Assembly: GCA_017620115.1 (NCBI GenBank)
Contig: JAFZRB010000045.1
Location: forward strand, 1 to 19,452
DNA length: 19,452 bases
Direction: 5' to 3'
Source: Clostridia bacterium
GTDB taxonomy: Bacteria; Bacillota; Clostridia; Christensenellales; Aristaeellaceae
The position numbers and the translations under genes were made by a program. Shown here in pieces: positions 6,557-14,105 of this stretch. The notes beneath the pieces were generated by a model, which was not told the DNA's origin, searched no databases, and worked only from the letters and a program-made list of their open reading frames with translations. The stretch's first letter is position 1. The number at the start of each line of letters is the position of its first letter.

Positions 6557-7540
6557 ATGACCCAAAGCATCGGCCGGCCGCAGGCGAAGAAGAAAAAGAC
6601 GGGCGTCGGCGCGACCAAACGGCAGCTGGCCTATCTCTCCATGGTGCTGCCCGGCGTCATCTTTCTGCTGTTGTTCAACTATCTGCCCATGCCCGGCATC
6701 ATCCTGGCCTTCAAGAACTACATGATGAAGGTCGCTCCGAAGGGTTCTCTCATCAGCAATACGTTCCTTTACAGCCTGTTCACCAGCGAGTGGAACGGCA
6801 TCAAGAACTTCACGTATCTGCTGAAGGAAGCGCCTATGCTGCTCAGGAACACAGTGGGCTATAACCTGCTGTTCATGGTGGTGGGTTTGTTTCTGCAGGT
6901 GGGTCTGGCGGTCATCATCAACGAGCTGCGCAACCGCAGAACCGCCAAGGTGTACCACACCATCATGTTCATGCCCTACTTCATCAGCTGGATCGTGGTC
7001 ATGTACGCGCTGTACGCCATCATCGGCGACAAGGGCTTCATCAACCAGATGCGCACCGAGCCCATCCGCTTCTACGCGGGAGCCGCGCGCAAGTTCTGGC
7101 CGTTCTTCTTCCTGATCGCGCAGATCTGGAAGTACACCGGCCAGGGCTCCATCATCTACCTGGCCACCATCACGGGCCTTGACGAGCAGCTCTACGAGGC
7201 CGCCGCCATCGACGGCGCGGGCAAGTGGAAGCAGCTGATGTACATCACCATCCCGCAGCTGATGCCCGTCATCGTGATGCTGCAGATCCTGGCCATCGGC
7301 CGCATCTTCAACGGCGACTTCGACATGTTCTACACCCTGCCCAACGGCTCGGGTTCTTTGAAGCAGGTGACCACCACCATCGACGTGTACGTCTACAACA
7401 CGCTGAAGGCGGGCAACCTGCGCAACTCCTTCGGCTACGCCAGCGCGGCGGGATTCTTCCAGTCCGTCGTGGGCTTCGTGCTGATCCTGATCACCAACCT
7501 GATCGTGCGGCGGCACCAGCCCGAGATGGCGCTGTTCTGA
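6557..7540 (+). CDS. CUT1 ABC transporter permease, LplB/YtcP-like (first subunit)
   Basis: A 327-residue membrane protein with a lysine-rich cytoplasmic N-terminus and about six hydrophobic segments, the first at about 24-50. The inner-membrane permease EAA loop lies at about 214-238 (EAAAIDGAGKWKQL, ending IPQLMPVI), where the ATPase docks. It is the usual size for the LplB-type permeases that pair with a YtcP-type permease and a large solute-binding protein for oligosaccharides or uronic-acid sugars in Firmicutes. The frame is open back to an ATG at 6473, but that would start almost at the transcription start, so the ATG at 6557 with AAGGTGG at 6541-6547 is preferred. It is followed after 16 bases by the second permease gene. 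Confidence 0.88.
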   Translation: MTQSIGRPQAKKKKTGVGATKRQLAYLSMVLPGVIFLLLFNYLPMPGIILAFKNYMMKVAPKGSLISNTFLYSLFTSEWNGIKNFTYLLKEAPMLLRNTVGYNLLFMVVGLFLQVGLAVIINELRNRRTAKVYHTIMFMPYFISWIVVMYALYAIIGDKGFINQMRTEPIRFYAGAARKFWPFFFLIAQIWKYTGQGSIIYLATITGLDEQLYEAAAIDGAGKWKQLMYITIPQLMPVIVMLQILAIGRIFNGDFDMFYTLPNGSGSLKQVTTTIDVYVYNTLKAGNLRNSFGYASAAGFFQSVVGFVLILITNLIVRRHQPEMALF

Positions 7541-7556
7541 GAGGGGAGGGAGAAAC

Positions 7557-8465
7557 ATGGCGAAAAAGAATGACAGCCTGGCCAACAACCTGATCTCCAA
7601 ACGGGCCAATCTCATCCTGAACATCATCCTGCTCGTCGGGTGCTTCCTCACCATCATGCCGCTGTGGCTGATCGTGAGCGCGTCGCTCACAGATAACTCC
7701 GCGCTGACGCAGTACGGCTATCGCATGTGGCCCATGAAGTTCTCTACGCTGGCCTATACCTATCTGTTCCAGAGCGGCTCGATCATCGTCACCGCCTACA
7801 AGAACACCATCATCGCCACCGTCGTGGGCACGGTGCTCGCGACCGTGACCGTGGGCCTGTACGCCTACGCGCTGTCTCGCCCGGATTTCAAATACCGCCG
7901 CTTCTTCACGTTCTTCTCGTTCTTCACGATGCTGTTCGGCGGCGGCATGGTTTCGTACTACGCCATGATGCGCATGGTGCTGGGCCTGAAGGATACCGTG
8001 TGGGCGCTGTTCCTGCCCATGTCTTTCTCGGCCTACTGGGTCATCATCATGAGAACGTTCTACACCTCGAACGTGCCGGAATCGCTGATCGAGTCCGCCC
8101 GCATCGACGGCTCGGGCGAGTGGCGCACGCTGGTCCAGATCGTGACCCCGCTGGCTATTCCGGGCTTCGCCACGGTGGCGCTGTTCAGCGCTATCGGCAT
8201 CTGGAACGACTTCCGCCAGTGCCTGCTGCTCAACGACTCGTCCTATTACTACAACCTGCAGTACACCATCTACCAGACCATGAACAACCTGCAGTTCATG
8301 AAGGAGAACGCCTCGAAGATGGGCGGCGCGAACGTGTCGAACCTGCCCACTGAGAGCTTCCGCATGGCCATGGCCGTAGTCACCGTGGGCCCGATCATCC
8401 TGGCCTACCCCTTCTTCCAGCAGTACTTCATCAAGGGCCTCACGGTGGGCGCGGTGAAGGGCTGA
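7557..8465 (+). CDS. CUT1 ABC transporter permease (second subunit, MalG/YtcP-like)
   Basis: A 302-residue permease with about six membrane segments, the first at about 19-42. The EAA loop lies at about 179-203 (ESARIDGSGEWRTL followed by TPLAIPG). It pairs with the preceding permease to form the membrane channel. The start ATG at 7557 has a very strong GAGGGGAGGG ribosome binding site. The region around 115-130 is rich in phenylalanine. The likely cargo is a carbohydrate or sugar acid that feeds the catabolic operon just upstream. No ATP-binding subunit gene is present, so the complex must borrow one (for example an MsmX/MsmK-type ATPase) from elsewhere in the genome. Confidence 0.88.
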   Translation: MAKKNDSLANNLISKRANLILNIILLVGCFLTIMPLWLIVSASLTDNSALTQYGYRMWPMKFSTLAYTYLFQSGSIIVTAYKNTIIATVVGTVLATVTVGLYAYALSRPDFKYRRFFTFFSFFTMLFGGGMVSYYAMMRMVLGLKDTVWALFLPMSFSAYWVIIMRTFYTSNVPESLIESARIDGSGEWRTLVQIVTPLAIPGFATVALFSAIGIWNDFRQCLLLNDSSYYYNLQYTIYQTMNNLQFMKENASKMGGANVSNLPTESFRMAMAVVTVGPIILAYPFFQQYFIKGLTVGAVKG

Positions 8466-8481
8466 TTCCATTCGTACCCCG

Positions 8482-8496
8482 GGGGAACGGTTCCCC
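8482..8496 (+). other. Intercistronic hairpin upstream of the solute-binding protein gene
   Basis: GGGGAA (8482-8487), loop CGG and TTCCCC (8491-8496) form a compact stem in the 57-base gap between the second permease and the solute-binding protein gene, followed by TAAAAATAT. It may mark an mRNA processing or partial termination point that lets the last gene be expressed at a different level from the permeases. Confidence 0.4.
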
Positions 8497-8522
8497 TAAA
8501 AATATACGAGGAGGAAACTCAC

Positions 8523-10022
8523 ATGCGTAAACTGGTTTCTCTCATGCTGGCGCTGGTGCTGGTCATCGGCGTCATGCCCATGGCGATGGCCGATGATGTT
8601 TACACCATCGACTGCTACTGGGTCGGCAACGGCGACAACACCGCCATCCGCGAAGGCGTTGAGGCCGCGATCAACGAGTACATCGAGCCGCTGATCGGCG
8701 CCAACATCTCCTTCCACATCGTTGGCTGGGGCGATTGGAACGACAAGGCCATCAACGCCCTGCAGTCCGGCGAGAAGATGGACATGATCTTCACCGCTGA
8801 CTGGGAAGGCTATATGCTGGAAGTCTCCGGCGGCCTGCTGCTGCCTCTGGACGACCTGGTGGCCGAGTACGGCGCTGGCATCACCTCCACCCTGCCCCAG
8901 ACCTTCCTGGACGGCGTCCGCGTGAACGGCGTGCTGTACGGCATCCCCACCAACAAGGAGCTGTGCGTGCCCTGCGGCGTGATCATCAACAAGACCGCCG
9001 CCGCCGAGATCGGCTGGGACATGGTTCGCGACGATCCCACCATCACCTGCCTGGCCGACCTGGAGCCCTGGCTGGCCAAGTATAAGGAAGCCCATCCCGA
9101 TCAGTATCCCTACCTGATGGACGGCACCAACGGCCGCTGGCCCGATGAGCCCTGGCTGCCCGATTCCCTGATGAGCGACTACGGCATCTCCATGAAGATG
9201 TGCCCCGAAGAGGACGGCACCTTCGACGAGACCATCTACTCTATCTATGACACCGACGAGCAGGCCGAGCACATCGCCCTGATGTACAAGTGGGGCCAGG
9301 CCGGCTACATCTCTCCCGACCAGTCTCTGACCAGCTTCGACTACAACGGCACCTTCGGCGCCGGCAACTTCCTGGCCTTCGCTCAGCCCCTGAAGGGCAA
9401 CAACATCAAGGGCAACGAGATGTACGAAGCCAACAAGACCACCGAGTTCGAGTATGACGAGATCACCATGCAGCCCAAGGCTGTCGTGACCGTGCATGCC
9501 GGCGGCTCCATGTTCGGCATCCCGGTGACCTCTCAGAACCCCGAGAAGGCCATGCAGTACATCAACCTGATGCACTCCGACGCCACCCTGGTCAACCTGA
9601 TGCTCTTCGGCAAGGAAGGCGTCAACTACACCAAGGTCAACGACCAGCAGGTTGAGCTGATTGGCGACGCCAACTGGTATGGCGTGCACGGCGGCGCCTG
9701 GACCGTGGGCAACACCATGCTCCAGTACGTGCTGACCAGCGAGGATCCCGAGAAGAACGCGCTGCTGCAGAGCTATGCCAACGACGCCGTTCCCACCGCC
9801 TCCCTGGGCTTCCGCTTCGTGAGCGACAACGTGGTTGACCAGCTGGCCGCTGTGAACAGCGTTATCAAGGAGTACGCCAGCCCGCTGAACTGCGGCACTG
9901 TGGATCCCGAGGATCCTGACATGGGCCTCGAAGCCCTGCGCGCTGCCCTGCATGACGCTGGCATCGACGAAGTCATCGCCGAGGTTCAGACTCAGTATGA
10001 CGCCTGGAAGGCCGCTCAGTAA
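8523..10022 (+). CDS. Extracellular solute-binding protein of a CUT1 sugar transporter
   Basis: A 499-residue secreted protein. Residues 1-23 form a signal peptide: basic MRK, a hydrophobic core, and MAMA before DD, a good signal peptidase I site. No lipobox (L-x-x-C) is present, so lipid anchoring as in typical Gram-positive binding proteins is not predicted. The mature part has the domain pattern of large carbohydrate-binding proteins such as LplA/YtcQ, with many exposed tryptophan and aspartate residues suited to sugar binding. The start follows GAGGAGG at 8508-8514. Codon choice is strikingly narrow (CTG, GCC, CCC, AAG, GGC), suggesting high expression. It is the last gene of the transporter operon, followed by two strong hairpins. 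The ligand is unknown; a sugar acid or oligouronide is inferred from neighbours. Confidence 0.88.
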   Translation: MRKLVSLMLALVLVIGVMPMAMADDVYTIDCYWVGNGDNTAIREGVEAAINEYIEPLIGANISFHIVGWGDWNDKAINALQSGEKMDMIFTADWEGYMLEVSGGLLLPLDDLVAEYGAGITSTLPQTFLDGVRVNGVLYGIPTNKELCVPCGVIINKTAAAEIGWDMVRDDPTITCLADLEPWLAKYKEAHPDQYPYLMDGTNGRWPDEPWLPDSLMSDYGISMKMCPEEDGTFDETIYSIYDTDEQAEHIALMYKWGQAGYISPDQSLTSFDYNGTFGAGNFLAFAQPLKGNNIKGNEMYEANKTTEFEYDEITMQPKAVVTVHAGGSMFGIPVTSQNPEKAMQYINLMHSDATLVNLMLFGKEGVNYTKVNDQQVELIGDANWYGVHGGAWTVGNTMLQYVLTSEDPEKNALLQSYANDAVPTASLGFRFVSDNVVDQLAAVNSVIKEYASPLNCGTVDPEDPDMGLEALRAALHDAGIDEVIAEVQTQYDAWKAAQ

Positions 10023-10043
10023 TCGCAAAACGAGCGTATAAAA

Positions 10044-10065
10044 ACCGGGGGCGCAAGCCCCCGGT
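10044..10065 (+). terminator. Hairpin 1 after the transporter operon
   Basis: A perfect 9-base-pair stem, ACCGGGGGC (10044-10052) and GCCCCCGGT (10057-10065), closes a GCAA tetraloop of the stable GNRA type. There is no T run after it, so it is more likely a stabilising 3' end than a terminator on its own. Confidence 0.6.
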
Positions 10066-10073
10066 CAGACTGC

Positions 10074-10101
10074 AAAATCCGAGGTTAAGGCCTCGGATTT
10101 T
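10074..10101 (+). terminator. Intrinsic terminator of the transporter operon
   Basis: A perfect 11-base-pair stem, AAAATCCGAGG (10074-10084) and CCTCGGATTTT (10091-10101), with a 6-base loop. The A run on the left and T run on the right allow termination in both directions. It lies 8 bases after the first hairpin. Confidence 0.8.
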
Positions 10102-10392
10102 GTCATATAAAAGAGTTAAAAATCAATAAAATCAACATTCAAGGGCGATTTATGGTATAATACAGGCAGAAGCAGTGAGCCTGTTATGGATCAGAAATGA
10201 AGCTCTGGGAATTAACGCCTGAGCGGTGGATCGATTATATCCCGGTGTGATACAATCATTCAGAAAACAACCGTTTCGGACTGATCTGAAAAACAGATCA
10301 TTTGAAGCCTGAATTGAACAGCGGTGAGGGTTGCCGTGGATTTTGGTCGTCTCCTTCTGTTTCCCGGGCCAATTAAATACAGGAGGTATCCC
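10102..10392 (+). other. A+T-rich leader region upstream of the GNAT gene
   Basis: This 291-base stretch contains no convincing gene. It holds the -10 element at 10156-10161 and a perfect 7-base-pair inverted repeat TGATCTG (10282-10288) and CAGATCA (10294-10300) with an AAAAA loop, which could be an operator or a small RNA hairpin. If transcription starts near 10168 the leader is about 225 bases, unusually long. I recognise no known riboswitch in it. Confidence 0.4.
10153..10161 (+). promoter_or_regulatory. Extended -10 promoter for the GNAT gene
   Basis: TGGTATAAT is a perfect TATAAT (10156-10161) with the TG extension. No good -35 hexamer is found 16-18 bases upstream, which is tolerated by extended -10 promoters. 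Confidence 0.5.
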
Positions 10393-10950
10393 ATGGATAT
10401 TTATCGTACATGTCCGACATTGGAAAGTGAAAAGTTTCTCTTCAGGCTGGTGAAGGATGAAGATTGTGACGACTTGCTGAAAGTTTACAGCGATAAAAAC
10501 GCATTGCCGTTCTTCAACAGTGATAATTGCAACGGGGACAATTTTTACTATGCGACAAAAGAAAGAATGCTTGAAGCGATTAACTTCTGGAAAACAGCTT
10601 ATGATAACGGTTGGTTTGTAAGGCTTTCCGTTGTCGATAAATCAGTGTCAAGCGTGATCGGTACGGTTGAATTATGCCTGAGGGTATCAGAAGATCGTTT
10701 TAATCATATGGGAATCCTAAGAGTGGATGTGAGAAGTGATTATGAAAGAGAAGACGCCTTATATGATATTTTCTCACTTATCACACCGAAGCTTGAAGAA
10801 ATGCTGGGATGCCATGGAGTGCTTACAAAAGCTCCGATTTATGCGGTTGAACGAATCAACGCCATTCAGAAAGCGGGTTTCAGTCAATCGGAACATCTGT
10901 TGATCGGCAATAACGGATATGCCTATGACGGATACTGGACAGTCGGATAA
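10393..10950 (+). CDS. GNAT family N-acetyltransferase
   Basis: A 185-residue protein of the size and pattern of single-domain GNAT acetyltransferases, which transfer an acyl group from acyl-CoA to an amine. Support comes from the N-terminal ESEKFLFRLVKDEDCDDLLK opening, central strands VIGTVELCL and GILRVDVRSDY, and a C-terminal ERINAIQKAGF that matches the conserved N-A-x-x-K-x-G-F segment. The acetyl-CoA loop (R-x-x-G-x-G/A) is not well preserved: residues 111-121 read VDVRSDYERED, so activity is uncertain. The frame extends 23 codons upstream, but AGGAGGTAT at 10381 sets the start at 10393. The gene is about 40% G+C by eye against about 60% or more for its neighbours, with A/T-ending codons, which suggests recent acquisition. 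The substrate cannot be inferred. Confidence 0.75.
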   Translation: MDIYRTCPTLESEKFLFRLVKDEDCDDLLKVYSDKNALPFFNSDNCNGDNFYYATKERMLEAINFWKTAYDNGWFVRLSVVDKSVSSVIGTVELCLRVSEDRFNHMGILRVDVRSDYEREDALYDIFSLITPKLEEMLGCHGVLTKAPIYAVERINAIQKAGFSQSEHLLIGNNGYAYDGYWTVG

Positions 10951-11017
10951 TACCGGCCCACCTTGATTCCCGGGGACAAAGCTGTAAGAGCAAAATATAC
11001 GTTTGGAGGGAAGAAGC

Positions 11018-12244
11018 ATGACATTAAAGGCGATTCACCAGATTCTCAGGGATACCGATTATGTCCACACCGGCGGCTCAGCCGAAGAGCTGCACGTGGC
11101 GGAATACCTCAGGGCGCGCGCCGAAGCCCTTGGAGCGGAGGCGCGTCTGGAGGCGTTCCCCGTCGCCATGTCAACCATGCGCGCCGCCTCGCTCACAGCC
11201 GACGGCCGCGCCGTCCCCTGCGAAGGCTATCGCTGCTGCGGCAGCGGCGAAATCGAAGCGCCTCTCTGCTATCTGCCGAACACGGATCCCGCCTCGCTTA
11301 CCAAAGTGAAGGGCAAAATCGTGCTGCTGGATTCCGGGCTCAGGTATTTCGTGTATCATGACCTGCTGGACAATGGCGCGCTGGGATTCATCACCTACGA
11401 CGGCAACGTCAACTTCCGCGACAACGACATCGACGAACGCGAGCTGCGCGGCTACGTGGCCACGGGCCGCAAGGCGCTCAGCGTGAACGTCAACGCCAAG
11501 GAGGCCCTGAAGCTGGTCAAAGACGGCGTAAAGACCGTGCGCATCGCCGTCAGCCAGGATGAATACGAGGGCGAATCGCATAACGTGATCGCTGAACTGC
11601 CCGGCGCGACCGACGAATGGATCGCGCTCACCGCGCATTACGACACCGTGCCGCTCTCCCGCGGTTCCTACGACAACATGTCCGGCTGTATCGGCCTCAT
11701 GGAGATTCTGGAGGCCATGAAAGCCGGCGCGCCGCATCGCTATGGCCTGCGCTTTGTGTTCTGCGGGAGCGAGGAACGCGGCCTGCTGGGCTCGAAGGCG
11801 TATGTGCAGGCCCACGAGGCGGAGCTGAATAAGATCGTTCTGAACATCAACCTCGACATGATCGGCTCCATCATGGGCCGCTTCATCGCCTGCGTCAGCG
11901 CCGAGGAGGCGCTGGCCGGCTACATCCGCTATTTCGCGGCGCAGCGCGGCTGGGGCATCGACGTGCGCACCGGCGTGTATTCCAGCGACTCGACGCCCTT
12001 CGCTGACAAAGGCGTGCCCGCCGTGTCCTTCGCGCGCCTCGCGCCGCCCACCCAGTCCAACATCCACAGCCGCTACGATACCATGGCGCTGCTCTCCGAA
12101 GAGCAGCTGCGCCAGGACAGCGGGTTCGCCGCGGCGTTCACCGCGGGAATGGCGGACGCCGTGAAGTGCCCGGTCAAGCGCGAGATTCCCGAAAAGATTC
12201 GCGGCGAGCTGGACGAATACCTCAACCGCAAGCGGAAGGACTGA
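11018..12244 (+). CDS. M28 family metallopeptidase
   Basis: A 408-residue zinc aminopeptidase of the M28 family. The N-terminal part is followed by a PA-like insert (about 80-180), then the di-zinc core: H207 and D209 (AHYDT), bridging D219 (SYDNMSG), E252/E253 (GSEERGLLG), D280 (INLDMIG) and H350 (IHSRYD). All five expected ligands are present. There is no signal peptide, so it should act in the cytoplasm on peptides or amino-acid conjugates. The frame is open to a TTG at 11003, but that lies within the GGAGGG ribosome binding site (11005-11010), so the ATG at 11018 is the start. It lies 67 bases after the GNAT gene, with no terminator seen between them, and is closed by the terminator at 12259. 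Whether it shares a transcript with the GNAT gene is unclear. Confidence 0.9.
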   Translation: MTLKAIHQILRDTDYVHTGGSAEELHVAEYLRARAEALGAEARLEAFPVAMSTMRAASLTADGRAVPCEGYRCCGSGEIEAPLCYLPNTDPASLTKVKGKIVLLDSGLRYFVYHDLLDNGALGFITYDGNVNFRDNDIDERELRGYVATGRKALSVNVNAKEALKLVKDGVKTVRIAVSQDEYEGESHNVIAELPGATDEWIALTAHYDTVPLSRGSYDNMSGCIGLMEILEAMKAGAPHRYGLRFVFCGSEERGLLGSKAYVQAHEAELNKIVLNINLDMIGSIMGRFIACVSAEEALAGYIRYFAAQRGWGIDVRTGVYSSDSTPFADKGVPAVSFARLAPPTQSNIHSRYDTMALLSEEQLRQDSGFAAAFTAGMADAVKCPVKREIPEKIRGELDEYLNRKRKD

Positions 12245-12258
12245 CGGTTCAAACCCAT

Positions 12259-12300
12259 CGGTGGCAGGCGCGGGGACCCACCCACGCCTGCCGCCGTTTT
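12259..12300 (+). terminator. Terminator between the M28 and PIG-L genes
   Basis: Arms 12259-12270 (CGGTGGCAGGCG) and 12285-12296 (CGCCTGCCGCCG) form 12 pairs including one G-T pair, followed by TTTT. It lies between convergent genes and ends rightward transcription from the M28 gene. The minus-strand exit has only a short T run, so leftward termination there is less certain. Confidence 0.7.
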
Positions 12301-12326
12301 GGATGTGATAGAAGAGAGAGGCCCGA

Positions 12327-13043
12327 TTACAGCGCTTCCAAAATCCGCCGCTTTTCCACGATGGGGGAGGCCGCGAAGCAGGTGGCGTGATCCACGCCCA
12401 TGCGCGCGCCGCGGGCGACGCTCAGCGCTTCGTAATAGCGCAGGTATTTGAAGCTGGTCGAGTGCTCGGCCAGCCACAGCTCCTTAATGGCTTCTTTCCA
12501 CACGGGGAAGGCTTCCGTCACGTCGAACCAGAAGTACGGCGAAAAGCCCGGTTCGTCCTCCCAGTTTTCGGCGCACATGAACTGCCGGATGGGCGCGCGC
12601 GGCAGCGGATTCTCCGCCGTGGCCTCCGGGTGCTCGAAGGTGGCCAGCGAGGCGTAGAAGATGGCGTTTTCCGTGAGGCGGTGGGCGGCTTCATGATCCT
12701 TATGGAGGCTGTTCTTCCAGTGATACAGTACGGCCTCCGCGTGATACTCCCGCATGATCCGCGCCAGCCGCAGCTCGATTTCCTTACCGGCGTACAGCTC
12801 GCCGTCCGGCACGTCCAGAACGACGGATTCACCGCCGATCTTTTTTGCAAATTTCGCGGCGCATTCCACGTTGTAGGCGCGGAAGTCGGACTGCGTCCAG
12901 CCGGCGGGCGTGCCGCGCTCCCCGGCGGTCAGGTCGACGATGACGACCCTGTCGCCGCGCATGGCCTGCTTGGCCAGCAGCATGCCGCAGGTGAGCTGGG
13001 CGTCGCCCGTGTGCGCGCCTACGGCCATGATGGTCTTGCTCAT
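12327..13043 (-). CDS. PIG-L family deacetylase with altered active-site motif
   Basis: A 238-residue member of the PIG-L/LmbE family, zinc enzymes that remove acetyl groups from N-acetylglucosamine conjugates (MshB, BshB, PIG-L). The usual AHPDDE motif reads AHTGDAQ: zinc ligands H11 and D14 are kept, but the first aspartate, the general base in MshB, is G13. The second metal motif, HKDH (H114, D116, H117), is intact. The start at 13043 has GGGAGGA upstream and overlaps the stop of the tandem-GNAT gene by 4 bases (ATGA), so the two are translationally coupled. It is last in a leftward operon with the acetyltransferase and an MMPL exporter. It may act on an unusual substrate or use another base; loss of activity is also possible. 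Confidence 0.8.
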   Translation of the reverse strand: MSKTIMAVGAHTGDAQLTCGMLLAKQAMRGDRVVIVDLTAGERGTPAGWTQSDFRAYNVECAAKFAKKIGGESVVLDVPDGELYAGKEIELRLARIMREYHAEAVLYHWKNSLHKDHEAAHRLTENAIFYASLATFEHPEATAENPLPRAPIRQFMCAENWEDEPGFSPYFWFDVTEAFPVWKEAIKELWLAEHSTSFKYLRYYEALSVARGARMGVDHATCFAASPIVEKRRILEAL

Positions 13044-14104
13044 GTGTCGTTTCCTCCCTTTCCCGATAAATCGAGCGTCATGATGCTGAACTGCCGCACG
13101 GGCCGCATGCCCGCGCCCCGGTAGATCTTCTGCGCGTGGTTGTCGGCGCCGGTGAACAGCGTGGAGAACGCCGCGCCTTCATCCACAAACGCCTGCATCA
13201 GCAGGTTGAACAGCACGGTGGCGATGCCGCGCCGCTCGAACAGCGGGTCGGTGCAGATGCCGGTAAACCAGCCGCGCCCGCTCTTCTGCTTATCAACCGG
13301 GCCGGTGAAGCCCACGACGCGCCCGTCGCTCACCGCGGCCAATATGACGCGCGGCCCGGCGGGGCGGATGCCGTCGGCCCACATGCGGCTGTCCGCGTTG
13401 GGCTCGTTTCTGAGCCACGCAGCGGTCTCCGTGCGCAGCACGTCGCGCCAGTAGTCGCTGCCCACGCGGTCGCACATGCCGTCGAAGTCGGCCATGAGGC
13501 GCGCGTCGTAGGGGCCGGTTTGAATGCCCTCCCGCGCGAGCTTTTCGCGCAGGGCCGCCACGCCCTCCGGCATGCTGTAATCCGCGAGGTTTATGTACAT
13601 GCTCACCTCGTCGTGCCGCCGCTCAAAACCGCGATGGCCGAAGAAGCCGAAGCCCGCGCAGCCGTTGTCCAGGCCGGGCATGTTGTTGTGGTCGTGTCCG
13701 GGCGTGCCGGGAATGCGCCAGTCCAGGTTCACGGGGTTGAGGCTGGAAACGGACAGCGCCGCCGCGCCGCGCGATTTCATCCGCGCTATGAGCGCCTGGA
13801 GCAGCGCCGCGCCGACTCCCTGCCCTCGGCGGGCCGGATCGACCAGAATGACCGTCAGGTACGCCTGGCCGGGGCGGCTGAGCCTGAACGTGCCTGGCGC
13901 GACGCCGTGGATGAAGCCGGCGACCTGGCCGCTTACCTCAGCCACGAGCAGGTTTTCCGGCTCGCAGCCCTCGCCGTCGACGAACTTGCGGCGGAAATAG
14001 TCCTCCGTGAGGGGATAGTAGAGCACCTCGCCCGCGTTCACGCAGGCGTTCCAGATGCGGATGACCTGATCGAGGTCGTCCGCGCGCATGGGACGGATGA
14101 GCAT
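13040..14104 (-). CDS. Tandem GNAT-domain acetyltransferase
   Basis: A 354-residue protein with two GNAT domains. The first (about 1-130) has the acetyl-CoA loop RRGQGVG at 92-98; the second (about 195-346) has RRGIA at 291-295 and the C-terminal ADNHAQKIYRGAGM segment (320-333). Both loops look competent. Residues 130-170 between them are rich in G, H and F (PGHDHNNMPG, FGFFGHRGF). Tandem-GNAT proteins include mycothiol synthase MshD, where one domain is catalytic. The start at 14104 follows GGAGG and lies 1 base after the exporter's stop; the 3' end overlaps the PIG-L gene by 4 bases. Coupling with a deacetylase and an exporter suggests modification of one small molecule, which is inference. 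Confidence 0.85.
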   Translation of the reverse strand: MLIRPMRADDLDQVIRIWNACVNAGEVLYYPLTEDYFRRKFVDGEGCEPENLLVAEVSGQVAGFIHGVAPGTFRLSRPGQAYLTVILVDPARRGQGVGAALLQALIARMKSRGAAALSVSSLNPVNLDWRIPGTPGHDHNNMPGLDNGCAGFGFFGHRGFERRHDEVSMYINLADYSMPEGVAALREKLAREGIQTGPYDARLMADFDGMCDRVGSDYWRDVLRTETAAWLRNEPNADSRMWADGIRPAGPRVILAAVSDGRVVGFTGPVDKQKSGRGWFTGICTDPLFERRGIATVLFNLLMQAFVDEGAAFSTLFTGADNHAQKIYRGAGMRPVRQFSIMTLDLSGKGGNDT

Positions 14105-14105
14105 G

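Noticed and set aside
8496..10028. A 510-codon open frame on the minus strand
   Set aside because: Fully antisense to the solute-binding protein gene, which has a ribosome binding site, signal peptide and family match; the antisense product is low-complexity G/V/H-rich.
10251..10256. TACAAT as a second promoter for the GNAT gene
   Set aside because: No -35-like hexamer 16-18 bases upstream; the TATAAT at 10156 is better.
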